Virus record (IMG/VR): IMGVR_UViG_3300031539_008576
Coordinates: 1 to 37,815 of that record
Strand: one strand, 5' to 3'
DNA: 37,815 nucleotides
Source: a virus
Of the stretch, positions 1-8,681 are shown piece after piece. The first letter of the stretch is position 1. Every line of letters starts with the position of its first letter. A program made the translations under genes and the position numbers. The notes below the pieces were generated by a model. That model had not been told where the DNA came from. It saw only the letters and a list, made by a program, of their open reading frames with translations, and searched no databases.

Positions 1-1716
1 TCTAAACTCATTGCAATGATGCTGACCCACAATGAATCTGGACGGTACCTGGAGCGTGTGATAGAAAACACACTTTTGTTTTGCGATGAAATAGTTATCT
101 TGGATGATCACTCTACAGATTTTAAAAAAACACGTAAAATGATTGATGATTTTAATTTCTTTGCTGGGACAGGAAAACCGCTTGTATTCTTATATAAAAG
201 CGAAAATTCCTGGAAAAACGAATCAGAACTTCGCAAAGAGCTACTTGAGAAAGCTTTGAAAAATAATCCCGACTGGCTAATTGCCATAGATGCCGACGAA
301 CTTTACGAAGCTGACCGCATGAACGAGCAACTCCATTATCTAATATCTCAGACCAATGCCGACTGGATCGGCTTCCGCTTTTATGATATGTGGGACGAAG
401 AAAATTACAGGGATGATGATATTTGGCCGGCAGGTACCTACTACGGTCCCAGAATGTTCAAGGTGACTCCGGATGAAAGATACACTTTCCCAGATAAAAA
501 ACGTCACTGTGGAAGTGTACCTGTACAAGCCTTTAAGCGTTCAGGAATAAACTGCAGCGTTCGCGTAAAGCACCTTGGCTGGGCAAAGAACGATGACAGA
601 GATAGGAAATATCTGGAACGCGTGGCAGAAGATCCTGACTCGGGCATATTCCCTCGGGAGATATACGATGCAATCCTTGACCCCTCCCCTACTCTTGTAA
701 AGTGGGATGATAATAACCCTTGGCAGACAAGCAAATTGACAATAGCATATCCTCCCTGCATGTATTGGAATATTATGCAGCAGAGGCCGCACCATTTGTT
801 AAAATTGGCCGCAACCGATCGGTATCGTGTATTCTTTGGTGATGAATCTGCTGCCGGTGATTATGAAACATTGCCATATCTGAACTTGGTCAAGGACTGG
901 GAGAACTGCCAGTATGTCAAGGAGATTGACATTGCGTATATTACTTCTGTTTCGCAGCTTAAGTACCTCAATGGGATGAAATACAAGACCCTGATTTACG
1001 ACTGTGTGGACTTCTTTAACAATGATGACATCAGGCTTATAGATAAGGCTGATTATATTCTATGCGCTTCTAAAATGATTTACGAAAGAATTGCAGGGAT
1101 AAAAATTGGCGTATGCGACCATGGACCGATAAAAGAGTCTAAAATAACTGATATCAAAAAAATACTATATGTCCCCAACGCCTGCGACTTCGACCACTTC
1201 TCAAAAGCTGCTGACCCGGACCCGAAGGTTGGTGATGTCATAGGCTACATCGGCGTGATTTACGACGGTTTGAATCAAAAAGTACTTCAGGCACTGGCCG
1301 AAAAATACAAGGTGCTTTTAGTCGGTGAACAAAAGTGTGAAATTGAAAAACATCCGAACATTTACTGCGCTGGCCATGTTCACTATAATGACCTGCCCGG
1401 GATAATGTCGCAGATTAAAGTAGCCATAAGACCTATTGACATAAAGAGAAATTACACTTTGTATCAGGCGCCGGTGAAAATCGTGGAATATGCAAGTTCA
1501 CGCAGACCTATTGTAGCCTCACCTATTCCCGAACTAGAACCGTTAGCCGAACAAGGAATAGTAAAACTTGTGTCTACTGATGATATCGACGGATGGGTAA
1601 AAGCTGTTGATGAAGCAATATTGGAATACCCCAACATTAAAGGGCAGATTTGGGCGAAGGAAGAAACGTGGGACAAACGTTGGAAGCAAATAAAGGAAGC
1701 TTTAAACTTAGCTTAA
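1..1716 (+). CDS. Two-domain glycosyltransferase (GT-A family 2 plus GT-B), 5' end outside window
   Basis: The frame is open from base 1 and the five codons before the first ATG already read like the start of a family 2 glycosyltransferase strand, so the true start is probably upstream. The N-terminal ~230 residues are GT-A: MLTHNESG, the DDHST nucleotide-sugar motif near residue 36 and a DADE metal motif near residue 97. The C-terminal ~330 residues resemble a GT-B domain of the TuaH/family 1 type, with QQRPHHLLK, IYDCVDFF, VPNACDFDHF and a late PVKIVEYASSRRPIVAS segment. The two domains probably act in succession on one glycan. It heads a cargo region rich in surface-polymer enzymes. Its last codons overlap a minus-strand RHH gene. 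Acceptor and donor are unknown. Confidence 0.8.
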   Translation, partial: SKLIAMMLTHNESGRYLERVIENTLLFCDEIVILDDHSTDFKKTRKMIDDFNFFAGTGKPLVFLYKSENSWKNESELRKELLEKALKNNPDWLIAIDADELYEADRMNEQLHYLISQTNADWIGFRFYDMWDEENYRDDDIWPAGTYYGPRMFKVTPDERYTFPDKKRHCGSVPVQAFKRSGINCSVRVKHLGWAKNDDRDRKYLERVAEDPDSGIFPREIYDAILDPSPTLVKWDDNNPWQTSKLTIAYPPCMYWNIMQQRPHHLLKLAATDRYRVFFGDESAAGDYETLPYLNLVKDWENCQYVKEIDIAYITSVSQLKYLNGMKYKTLIYDCVDFFNNDDIRLIDKADYILCASKMIYERIAGIKIGVCDHGPIKESKITDIKKILYVPNACDFDHFSKAADPDPKVGDVIGYIGVIYDGLNQKVLQALAEKYKVLLVGEQKCEIEKHPNIYCAGHVHYNDLPGIMSQIKVAIRPIDIKRNYTLYQAPVKIVEYASSRRPIVASPIPELEPLAEQGIVKLVSTDDIDGWVKAVDEAILEYPNIKGQIWAKEETWDKRWKQIKEALNLA

Positions 1717-1848
1717 TTTGGGGGACGTAAAGTAGTCTTTTAAAATCTTATTTATCTGGCTACTAACCGTCCTTGCCTCTTCCTCCGATAACTGCTGTAC
1801 TTGTTTTAAAACATCATCATCTATTGTAATGGTTATTTTCGTTTTCAT
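1708..1848 (-). CDS. Ribbon-helix-helix (CopG/Arc-like) DNA-binding protein, cassette 1
   Basis: A 46-residue minus-strand gene starting MKTKITITIDDDVLKQV. A short beta strand rich in alternating K/T/I is followed by two helices, the size and layout of RHH regulators. The start is set by GAGGTGAT just upstream of the ATG. A TTGTAC/TATACT promoter with a 17-bp spacer lies upstream. The gene ends inside the last codons of the glycosyltransferase, tail-to-tail, and is divergent from the C5 methyltransferase. By analogy with known RHH autoregulators it probably represses the shared divergent promoter region. It is only loosely similar to the two other RHH genes in the window (near 11.4 and 15.9 kb), which are clearly related to each other. 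Confidence 0.7.
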   Translation of the reverse strand: MKTKITITIDDDVLKQVQQLSEEEARTVSSQINKILKDYFTSPKLS

Positions 1849-1865
1849 AATATCACCTCGCAAGT

Positions 1866-1915
1866 AGTATAACACATGAAAATATCTTGTACAATAAGAT
1901 AAAGTATGGTAATAT
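1866..1915. promoter_or_regulatory. Divergent overlapping promoters of cassette 1
   Basis: The palindrome TTGTACAA (1887-1894) supplies a -35 box in each direction. Plus strand: TTGTAC (1887-1892), 17 bp, TAATAT (1910-1915), reading into the methyltransferase. Minus strand: TTGTAC (1894-1889), 17 bp, TATACT (1871-1866), reading into the RHH gene. Both spacers are the optimal length. The overlap of the two -35 boxes means the promoters should compete. Confidence 0.65.
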
Positions 1916-1926
1916 AAGATAAAGTA
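1894..1926 (+). repeat. Direct repeat ATAAGATAAAGTA, candidate RHH operator
   Basis: Two exact 13-bp copies start at 1894 and 1914, a 20-bp period or about two helical turns. They cover the spacer and -10 box of the methyltransferase promoter. RHH dimers commonly bind tandem short sites on one face of DNA, so these are the best operator candidates. Repressor binding here is inferred. Confidence 0.5.
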
Positions 1927-1947
1927 ATATATAAGTGAGGTTTACAT

Positions 1948-2880
1948 ATGAATGTTTTAAGCCTGTTTGATGGTATAAGCTGTGGTCAAGTGGCACTCGA
2001 AAGAGCCGGAATAAAGATTGACAAGTATTATGCCAGTGAAATTGATAAACATGCAATTCAAGTAACGCAAAAAAATTACCCTGGAACCATACAACTTGGC
2101 GACGTGACTAAAATTGACGGTAAGCAATTTAAAAATATTGATTTATTAATAGGTGGCAGTCCATGCTAAGGGTTCAGTTTTTCCGGCAAACAATTAAATT
2201 TTGTTGACCCGAGAAGTCGGCTATTCTTTGATTTTGCAAGGATTTTAAACGAAGCAAAACCTAAATATTTTCTACTTGAAAACGTGAAAATGAAACGGGA
2301 ATATCAAGACATTATAAGCAAATATATGGGAACTGAACCTATAGAAATTAATTCAGCATTAGTATCGGCGCAAAACAGGGTTAGGCTTTATTGGACAAAT
2401 ATACCCGGCATCGAGCAACCAACCGACAAAGGAATTAATCTACTGGATATTTTAGAAAATACCGAATACATCGGTCTGGGAGCTATAAGAGGTAGAAGGT
2501 TAAATAAAGCCACCATATTAGGCAGGAGATTAAATTCTAAGGGGCATAGAGAAGATTACAACAAGGATATTCCTATAACCCAATGTCTTGAAGTGAGAGA
2601 AACCAACACAAACAAATCGAACTGCTTAACTACGGTTGACAAGGATAATGTCCTTACACCATTACCCATAGGCAGACATCCAAATGCATTTAAAAATAAA
2701 CTGCCTTTCAGATATTATACGGTTAAAGAATATTGCAGATTACAAACGCTTTCTGATAATTACCTTGAAACGTGTTCAGAAAATCAGGCTAAAAAATTAG
2801 TTGGTAACGGATGGACGGTTGACGTAATAGTGCATATATTTAAGAATTTGAAAGTTCAGAAGATTGAAAAGACGGCTTAA
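1948..2880 (+). pseudogene. C5-cytosine DNA methyltransferase interrupted by TAA after the catalytic Cys
   Basis: A single frame of 310 codons plus stop carries the C5-methyltransferase motifs: SLFDGISCGQVALERAG (SAM binding, motif I), GGSPC (motif IV, nucleophile Cys73), LLENVKMK (motif VI), QNRVRLYW (motif VIII), TVKEYCRLQTL, and LVGNGWTVDVI (motif X region). Codon 74, normally Gln in the PCQGFS-type motif, is TAA (2167-2169). The 236 codons after it are open and conserved, so the lesion is a single CAA-to-TAA change. ATG 1948 follows GAGGTTTACAT. It is divergent from an RHH gene. It is either a very recent pseudogene or depends on read-through or suppression. TAA ends many other genes here, so a reassigned code is unlikely. 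Target specificity cannot be read from sequence. Confidence 0.85.
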
Positions 2881-2901
2881 ATGAAAATTTGGAGGCGAAT
2901 T

Positions 2902-3267
2902 ATGAAAAAACGAATAACAGTTGAGCAATTACAGGAACTTGAACCTAAACAGCAGCAAAAACTCAGAGAATGGTGGAAACCAGAAATCGGCGATGAATTC
3001 ACAGGAATAACAAAGCACGGAACACAAAGAAGGCTCGATATCGTTGGCGATATTGATGATTGCGAACTATCAAGTTATGATGATTGCTCATGGACTTATA
3101 AACAAAAAGACTGTCTTCCTTTATTAGATATCGAGCAAATGATTGAACTGCTTGAAGATAGCATTGAGGATAAGAACCATTATTGTGAAATTAGATGGTG
3201 CAAATACGAAGAGCTTTGCGATATTCTCTGGGAAAAAGTTAAAGATTTCTTGAAGGGATGTGAGTAA
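2902..3267 (+). CDS. Hypothetical phage protein, 121 aa
   Basis: The start is ATG 2902, preceded by GGAGGCGAATT; an ATG at 2881 touching the previous stop has no ribosome binding site. The product is acidic and Trp/Cys-rich with no signal peptide or membrane segment. It begins KKRITVEQLQELEPKQQQKL, then KLREWWKPEIGDEFTG, and has scattered Cys. This layout resembles small phage accessory proteins, but I do not recognise a family. It sits 21 nt after the methyltransferase stop and 2 nt before the radical SAM gene, so it is probably co-transcribed with them. Confidence 0.6.
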   Translation: MKKRITVEQLQELEPKQQQKLREWWKPEIGDEFTGITKHGTQRRLDIVGDIDDCELSSYDDCSWTYKQKDCLPLLDIEQMIELLEDSIEDKNHYCEIRWCKYEELCDILWEKVKDFLKGCE

Positions 3268-3269
3268 GA

Positions 3270-4595
3270 ATGAAAACTAAAATCATCCTGGCTTATCCTC
3301 CGTACATCCAATATCCCGGCTACGGGCAGTCAAAACGATGGCTGCCCCTTGGTATTACCTATATCGGAGCTTGTCTTGATTCTTATTTTAAAAAAGAAAT
3401 AGCCGATGGTAGCCTCGAAGTCATTCTGCTTGACCTGTTTAGTTTCAATTTTGGAACCGCTGCGGATATAATCAAGACCTTTTCAAAACCCGGTGAAAAA
3501 GTGCTTGTCGGATTCACGTGTATGACCGAACAGCGCATGTCGGTATTCATAATGGCGCGGTTACTTAAGCAGGCACTGCCGGACATTCGAATTGCTATTG
3601 GTGGACCTCATGCGACACTTATGTATGAACAGATTATTAGTACTTATAAAGATATAGATTACATCATTTTGGGTGAAGGAGAAACAACCTTTATAAATTT
3701 GGTAATCGCATTGACGGTTGATAATATAGACTTAAATATAAATGACATACCGGGTTTGGTGACGAAAGAAAATAAGAAACCTGAAAAATCAAAACCCATA
3801 AGCGATATATCCTCTCTCCCCCATGCTATTGACGGTATAAAGCTTTTCATGAACATGGACATCATGGAAGCCGAAGCTCCAATGATATTCAGCCGAGGAT
3901 GTACTGCTTCATGCGCTTTTTGTTCAACGACAAAATTCTGGAAAGGTTATCGTTCAAGAACCGCTGAAGATGTTTTCTCCGAAATGCTTGAATGGCATTA
4001 CGTCTACGGTTCAAACAACTTCAAATTCCATGATGATGCCAGCACGGCCAACATTAAAGAGTGGAAAAAGCTTTGCGAACTAATGCTCTCCAATTTAACG
4101 TCACGGAGCCTTATAAAAGCCGGATTGTGGAAATATGAGATTACAGCCAGAGCGGACCAGATGGACAAGGAACTTATTGACCTATTGGCAAAAACGGGCT
4201 GCGAGCGTGCAGCTTTTGGCATTGAAACCGGCAGTGAGGCTATTCTAAAAGGCATGAACAAGCGCCTTGATATGACGAAGGCTATCGATACACTAAAGAA
4301 AATTAAGAGAAAGGGAATTGAGACTGTGGGCTTGTTTGTTGTTGGTTTTCCTAGAGAAACAGAAGCCACAATTTCTGAAACATGTGATTTAATTCAATAT
4401 GTGAGGCCTGATGTCGTCTGCGCAATGCCGCTAATGGTATTCCCTGGAACGAAGGTTTACGCTGACTGTAAAAAGTCCGGCTGGATTGACGATTCATATT
4501 GGTTACAGGACAAACCGCAGCCGTACTATACAGCAGAGCAGCCGATGGAGAAGTTGCAAGAATGGGCTGCGAAAGTGACCCATGCCAATAGATAG
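3270..4595 (+). CDS. B12-binding-domain radical SAM protein
   Basis: The 441-residue product has the two-domain layout of cobalamin-dependent radical SAM enzymes. The N-terminal ~150 residues form a Rossmann-like B12-binding module (YPPYIQYPGYG, then VGFTCMTEQRMSVF, IGGPHATLMYE and ILGEGETTF). The radical SAM core has the 4Fe-4S ligand motif RGCTASCAFCSTTKFW at about residues 208-223, followed by FHDDAS and GIETGSEAIL. The B12 module lacks the full DxHxxG cobalamin motif, as do many members. Such enzymes methylate unactivated carbon or rearrange sugars and lipids. The substrate is unknown here, but neighbouring glycosyl- and nucleotidyltransferases suggest a sugar or polyol. The start has AAGGGATG upstream. 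Confidence 0.85.
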   Translation: MKTKIILAYPPYIQYPGYGQSKRWLPLGITYIGACLDSYFKKEIADGSLEVILLDLFSFNFGTAADIIKTFSKPGEKVLVGFTCMTEQRMSVFIMARLLKQALPDIRIAIGGPHATLMYEQIISTYKDIDYIILGEGETTFINLVIALTVDNIDLNINDIPGLVTKENKKPEKSKPISDISSLPHAIDGIKLFMNMDIMEAEAPMIFSRGCTASCAFCSTTKFWKGYRSRTAEDVFSEMLEWHYVYGSNNFKFHDDASTANIKEWKKLCELMLSNLTSRSLIKAGLWKYEITARADQMDKELIDLLAKTGCERAAFGIETGSEAILKGMNKRLDMTKAIDTLKKIKRKGIETVGLFVVGFPRETEATISETCDLIQYVRPDVVCAMPLMVFPGTKVYADCKKSGWIDDSYWLQDKPQPYYTAEQPMEKLQEWAAKVTHANR

Positions 4596-4608
4596 GAGAT
4601 GGAATAAT

Positions 4609-5346
4609 ATGAATCAAAGATATGCGCTGGTTACATCTTCTACAAGCGGCATAGGCAAAGCAATTGGAAAGATGCTTTTAGCACATGGATATTATGTGTT
4701 TTTTAATTATTCTAAAAACGAAGAAAACAGGAATAATTTTGAAGATGAAATTTCAGACTTTGCAGGGCATTATTTTATTATAAAAGCTGACTTATCAAAA
4801 TATGACAGTGTAGATATCCTGTTTTCAGAGATTACTAAAGTGACTGATGTGACTGATGAACTAGACTGCGTTATACTAAATACAGCCATTACAAACCGTA
4901 AAACATTTAAAGATATTAATCCGGATGAATGGAATGCTGTCATGGATACCAACCTGAATATTCCATTTTTCATAGTACAAAGGTTTTCGGAAATGATAAA
5001 AGACGATGGCAGGATTATTTTTATTGGCGCTTTAATGGGGATGCTGCCACACGCCATATCCATACCCTATGCTGTATCTAAAGCTGGTTTGCACATGCTT
5101 ACTAAAAGTTTAGTGAAAACTTTTAAAGATAGAAGCATTACTGTAAACGCTATTGCTCCTGGATTTATTGATACTGATTGGCAATTGGAAAAAAGCCCTG
5201 AACAAAGGAAAAGAATTGAAAACAAAATAGCCTTAGGACGTTTCGGACACGTAGAAGAAGTTTCTAAAATATGCATGGGCATTATTGAAAATCAATATAT
5301 TAACGGTTCCATAATCAGTATTGATGGAGGATATGGCATGGAATAG
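4609..5346 (+). CDS. Short-chain dehydrogenase/reductase (SDR), catalytic Ser apparently replaced
   Basis: A 245-residue classical SDR. The cofactor loop TSSTSGIGKAIG is at residues 9-20, the active-site YAVSK is in the second half, and there is a typical IAPGFIDTDW segment and a C-terminal SIDGGYGM. The start is ATG 4609 after AGGAGATGG; the frame is open further upstream but lacks a ribosome site. At Tyr minus 13, where the catalytic Ser normally lies, the sequence is FIGALMG, placing an Ala. Either the enzyme works with a changed proton relay or it is inactive. It follows the radical SAM gene by 13 nt and precedes the DUF2284 gene by 12 nt, so it is likely one operon. The substrate is probably a sugar or polyol intermediate. 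Confidence 0.85.
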   Translation: MNQRYALVTSSTSGIGKAIGKMLLAHGYYVFFNYSKNEENRNNFEDEISDFAGHYFIIKADLSKYDSVDILFSEITKVTDVTDELDCVILNTAITNRKTFKDINPDEWNAVMDTNLNIPFFIVQRFSEMIKDDGRIIFIGALMGMLPHAISIPYAVSKAGLHMLTKSLVKTFKDRSITVNAIAPGFIDTDWQLEKSPEQRKRIENKIALGRFGHVEEVSKICMGIIENQYINGSIISIDGGYGME

Positions 5347-5358
5347 TTGAGGTGATTA

Positions 5359-5886
5359 ATGGATATAAAATACTTACGGAATAGATTGGATGAACTTGAC
5401 GACAAATTCAATATCTACCCAATTACCTACAAGCACATTGTTTTTGAAGAAAGGGTTTTTCTGAATTGCTTTTATTGCCCCAAGTATAATTCAAATTGGA
5501 CTTGTCCTCCGCACATACTGAAACTAAGTTACAAGAATATCATATGCGAATACGCGAACCTGGGCATTGTTGGAATTACGATGAATATAAAGAATAATTT
5601 TAATGATGTTCGGATTGAATCTACCAACAAGCTTCACAAAGCATTATTGATGCTGGAAAAAGAATTATGGGAAGGCAATAATCCTTTAGCTACTTCATTT
5701 ATTGGTGGCAGTTGTAAATTATGTAAGGACGGATGCGCTTCTGATAAATGCAGACAACCTGCTAAAGCAAGGATACCTATTGAAGCGATAGGAATTAATG
5801 TGATTGAATCGCTGAAAAATATTGATATAGACGTTGCTTTCCCTATCAAAAACAAACTGTCAAGATACGGAATGTTGCTTTGGTAA
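5359..5886 (+). CDS. DUF2284-type predicted metal-binding protein
   Basis: The 175-residue product has the Cys pattern of the DUF2284 family: CFYCPKYNSNWTCPPH near residue 33 and GGSCKLCKDGCA with CRQP near residue 115, followed by the family-like ARIPIEAIGINV stretch. The family is thought to bind a metal or Fe-S cluster; its reaction is unknown. The start ATG follows TTGAGGTGATTA. It lies between the SDR and the nucleotidyltransferase with short gaps, so it probably serves the same pathway as the radical SAM enzyme upstream. Confidence 0.8.
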   Translation: MDIKYLRNRLDELDDKFNIYPITYKHIVFEERVFLNCFYCPKYNSNWTCPPHILKLSYKNIICEYANLGIVGITMNIKNNFNDVRIESTNKLHKALLMLEKELWEGNNPLATSFIGGSCKLCKDGCASDKCRQPAKARIPIEAIGINVIESLKNIDIDVAFPIKNKLSRYGMLLW

Positions 5887-5901
5887 AAGGGGGTGTAAAA
5901 A

Positions 5902-6606
5902 TTGAAATATATAATACTAGCAGCCGGAGTTGGTAGTAGGTTACATCCGTTAACGCTGAACTGCCCAAAGTGCTTATTTAAATTAGATAAAAATTATACA
6001 ATAATACAAAAAATGATTGATTCCATTAATAAGTATGACACGGCAGCACAAATTATCACTGTTATTGGTTTTATGGCGAGTGAAATAAAGAAAAAAACAA
6101 CCGGAACAGAATTTGTTTATAACCCATTTTACAGCATAACAAATAGCATATCTTCGTTGTGGTTTGCACGGGAGTATTTATATGACAAGGTTACGATTAT
6201 AAACGGCGACATTATAATGGAAGATGCGTTAATAGCTAATGTTGTAACAACACCTGCCGATTATCCCTGTGTATTGTTAGACTCGTCAATAAAAAACGGA
6301 GATTATAATGCACAAGTTTATAACGAGGATGTATTGGTAATGGGCAAGGAACTGCAGGACTATTATGGTGAGTATGCCGGAGTAACCAAACTTGACAAAA
6401 ACACTGCAAACCTATTAAAAAATGAGATTGATAAAATGGTAGAAGACGGTCATATTAACAGATGGTATGAAGATGCTTTAGTCCAATTAATATTTAACCA
6501 AAGCATAAATCTGAAATATAAAGATGTATCGGATCATGAATGGACGGAAGTTGATTGCGTTGATGATTTATTCAAAGCAAAATCTATATACCAGAAAAAT
6601 TTATAA
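5902..6606 (+). CDS. LicC-like nucleotidyltransferase
   Basis: A 234-residue NTP-transferase fold protein: ILAAGVGSRLHPLTLNCPK (NTP loop) at the N-terminus, NPFYSITNSISSLWFAREYL near residue 75 as in choline-phosphate cytidylyltransferases, and the metal Asp in IINGDII. A TTG start follows AGGGGGTG at normal spacing. Expected reaction: NTP plus a sugar, choline or polyol phosphate gives an NDP derivative. A CDP-glycerol-using transferase is encoded next (gap 17 nt), so this gene may supply a CDP-activated donor. That coupling is inferred from context. Confidence 0.8.
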   Translation: MKYIILAAGVGSRLHPLTLNCPKCLFKLDKNYTIIQKMIDSINKYDTAAQIITVIGFMASEIKKKTTGTEFVYNPFYSITNSISSLWFAREYLYDKVTIINGDIIMEDALIANVVTTPADYPCVLLDSSIKNGDYNAQVYNEDVLVMGKELQDYYGEYAGVTKLDKNTANLLKNEIDKMVEDGHINRWYEDALVQLIFNQSINLKYKDVSDHEWTEVDCVDDLFKAKSIYQKNL

Positions 6607-6623
6607 TAATGGATGGCGATTTT

Positions 6624-7529
6624 ATGCGCAAATTAAGATTCTTTATACCACCAGCAGTTGATACTTACGGAGTAATTGGGAATGCCCACTTTGAGCCTAT
6701 AAAAAAGCATTTACCAAAAAATTCTTATGAATATACCGCATTGACAGGCGATAGGATTAGAGTAGAGAATGCCTTTAATGACCCTAACTTCATAAGGGTT
6801 TCATTTACTCTTGGCGACTTCTGGCCTGCTATATTTATAACACACGGTATGGCAGACAAAGGGTTGCATGAAACTCGTTTCCTTAATAAACAAATAGCCA
6901 ATTTCTATCCTGGACCTGCATATGTCAACAGATTCATACAGCAAGGCGCAGACCCGTCAAAGCTAAAAGTTATCGGATGCCCCATGCTTGACGACTATTT
7001 TGAAAGACGGCGAAATGCCGAAGTAAGACCAACGGTGAAAGTTGTTTGGTGCCCTACTCATGCGCCAAAAAATGAGGCTGTACAGGATTTTAGGACATCA
7101 TATAGAAGATTTAGCCCTGAGTACTTAAAAAGCCATGGATTTGATGTTGTTACAAGTCTTCACCCGCACAATCAGGATTATAGAAGCTTCAAAATGTCGG
7201 CGGAAAATTTCTATGATGCAGATGTAGTGATAAGTGATACCTCAAGTGTAATTTACGAAGCTCTTGCGCTCGGGATACCAGTAATTATTACAAAATGGCT
7301 GATAAGAGAAGTTTATGGCTCCGAAATGGATATTTACTCTCGGACTCCCGGAAACGAAGTCTGCTGGCTTGCAAATTCACAAAATGAAGTCCTGATGTAT
7401 ATTAACCGGATTAAGGAAGGTTTGGGACAAGGACCAAGGACGAAGGAATTTATGGAAGGCATTTTCCCTGAAGAACTCAGGGGAAAATCGGGGAAAAAGG
7501 CGGCTGAAACGCTGCTTGAATATTTATAG
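6624..7529 (+). CDS. CDP-glycerol glycerophosphotransferase-like (TagB/TagF family) protein
   Basis: This 301-residue protein resembles the catalytic half of TagB/TagF-type polymerases: an early THGMADKG segment, TSLHPHNQDY in the middle, and the DVVISDTSSVIYEALALG signature near residue 205, where the donor phosphate binds in this GT-B-like family. No membrane helix is visible, so it would be soluble or peripheral. ATG 6624 is preferred because GGATGGCGATTTT precedes it in the same form as the GGAGGCGA sites of neighbours; ATG 6609 is the alternative. Its likely role is transfer of glycerol phosphate or a related polyol phosphate to a surface glycan. Confidence 0.8.
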   Translation: MRKLRFFIPPAVDTYGVIGNAHFEPIKKHLPKNSYEYTALTGDRIRVENAFNDPNFIRVSFTLGDFWPAIFITHGMADKGLHETRFLNKQIANFYPGPAYVNRFIQQGADPSKLKVIGCPMLDDYFERRRNAEVRPTVKVVWCPTHAPKNEAVQDFRTSYRRFSPEYLKSHGFDVVTSLHPHNQDYRSFKMSAENFYDADVVISDTSSVIYEALALGIPVIITKWLIREVYGSEMDIYSRTPGNEVCWLANSQNEVLMYINRIKEGLGQGPRTKEFMEGIFPEELRGKSGKKAAETLLEYL

Positions 7530-7541
7530 GAGGCGATTTTG

Positions 7542-7835
7542 ATGGAACCAGTTAAATTATTTTGTTCTGAAGAAATAAAAATCTCAGATTCTTTGCTTAG
7601 TTTTTATCTTGGGCATATCCCTTTATCTGCCGAACAATTTTTATTTGAGGTAGACGACAATGGTTCTTTGGATACAAAAAACAGATTGCATGGATTTAAA
7701 GTTAGTGAAAATCTAATAGAATTTGATAAATTATACTTAGGAAAAACAGTTGTATTTATGTATTTCTATTTGTATGTAGGGCCAATACAGGTGATTGAAC
7801 ACAATCATAATGACCGGAGGCGATTATATGTTTGA
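7542..7835 (+). CDS. Hypothetical protein, 97 aa
   Basis: ATG 7542 follows AGGAGGCGATTTTG. The product is short, acidic in its first half, and ends in an aromatic-rich stretch (VVFMYFYLYVGPIQ), then HNHNDRRRLYV. I recognise no domain. Its 3' end overlaps the next methyltransferase by 8 nt and contains that gene's GGAGGCGATT site, so translation is probably coupled. It may be a small partner of that methyltransferase, but nothing in the sequence proves it. Confidence 0.5.
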   Translation: MEPVKLFCSEEIKISDSLLSFYLGHIPLSAEQFLFEVDDNGSLDTKNRLHGFKVSENLIEFDKLYLGKTVVFMYFYLYVGPIQVIEHNHNDRRRLYV

Positions 7836-8385
7836 ACAGTTTTGGCCAGAATCAAAAGAGGAATTTTCCGACCGTGATCCCGATACCCTTGTCGGATGGC
7901 CTGAAAACTATCCCTACATAGCCGATTGCCATAAGGTGCTTGATATTGGTTGCGGTATTGGAAATGTGGTTGAATGGCTGAATAAGCATGGGCATGAAGC
8001 AGTAGGGATAACATGCCAACAAAAAGAGGTTGATAAAGCCCAAATTTTAGGAAGAAGCGTTTTGCTTGGCGATATGCATACGCTACCTATATTTAAATTA
8101 CCTGAATTCGATGCCTTCACAATGTGGGATTCTCTGGAACATTCCATTGCCCCACTTGTAGCACTTATGGAAGCAAAGCGAGTAACCCGCAACGGCGGCA
8201 AGGGCATGATATTCATTCCTGGACAGAACTGGGTTGATTATTTCACTCATATCATAGTGCCGACACAGGCACAGATGAAACACTTGCTTAAGCAGGCTGG
8301 ATTGAAGCTTATTGAAATAGTTGATGTAAGTTGGGGTGGTACTGCTCCTGAACAGGCGGTATATAAGGTTGTGGTTGAGAAATGA
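7828..8385 (+). CDS. Class I SAM-dependent methyltransferase
   Basis: The 185-residue product has the SAM-binding motif VLDIGCGIGNVVEWL near residue 37, LLGDMHTLPI (motif II/III region), and DAFTMWDSLEHS, as in Methyltransf_11-type enzymes acting on small molecules or sugars. The start is ATG 7828 after CCGGAGGCGATTAT; an in-frame ATG at 7795 has no such site. The final ATGA overlaps the start of the next gene. It belongs to the cargo cluster, and the acceptor may be a sugar or peptide. Confidence 0.8.
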   Translation: MFEQFWPESKEEFSDRDPDTLVGWPENYPYIADCHKVLDIGCGIGNVVEWLNKHGHEAVGITCQQKEVDKAQILGRSVLLGDMHTLPIFKLPEFDAFTMWDSLEHSIAPLVALMEAKRVTRNGGKGMIFIPGQNWVDYFTHIIVPTQAQMKHLLKQAGLKLIEIVDVSWGGTAPEQAVYKVVVEK

Positions 8386-8666
8386 TTGATATTGATATTA
8401 ATTCAACATTCAAATGCGATATATGTGGGGATATAGAAAAGAATCATAAAAAAGTAGCTTATGGTTGGGATATGCCAAAACCTTCATTACCTGAAGGGTG
8501 GAGAGTAATAGACGGGACAACTGTATGTCTGGAACATACAGTCAACTATGATGATAAAAAGATAGAATTTAAGCTGTCTGGTATTTTACGGCTATATATA
8601 GTCGCCTCCGGATTAACAATTCTATTGCTTTTACTCCTGAAGTTCTTTGATAAAATTATAAACTGA
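8382..8666 (+). CDS. Small membrane protein with Cys-rich N-terminus
   Basis: A 94-residue protein starting in an ATGA overlap with the methyltransferase. The N-terminus has CDICGD and, about 35 residues later, CLEHT, a possible metal site (three Cys plus His). A single hydrophobic segment LYIVASGLTILLLLLLKFF near residues 70-88 should span the membrane, leaving the Cys part on one side. No family recognised. Translation is coupled to the upstream gene. Confidence 0.55.
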   Translation: MIDIDINSTFKCDICGDIEKNHKKVAYGWDMPKPSLPEGWRVIDGTTVCLEHTVNYDDKKIEFKLSGILRLYIVASGLTILLLLLLKFFDKIIN

Positions 8667-8681
8667 GGCAGGAGGCGAAAA

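Noticed and set aside
1948-2880. Stop-codon reassignment (TAA as Gln) to explain the methyltransferase
   Set aside because: Many genes here end properly at TAA with a new ribosome site right after, so TAA acts as stop in this genome.
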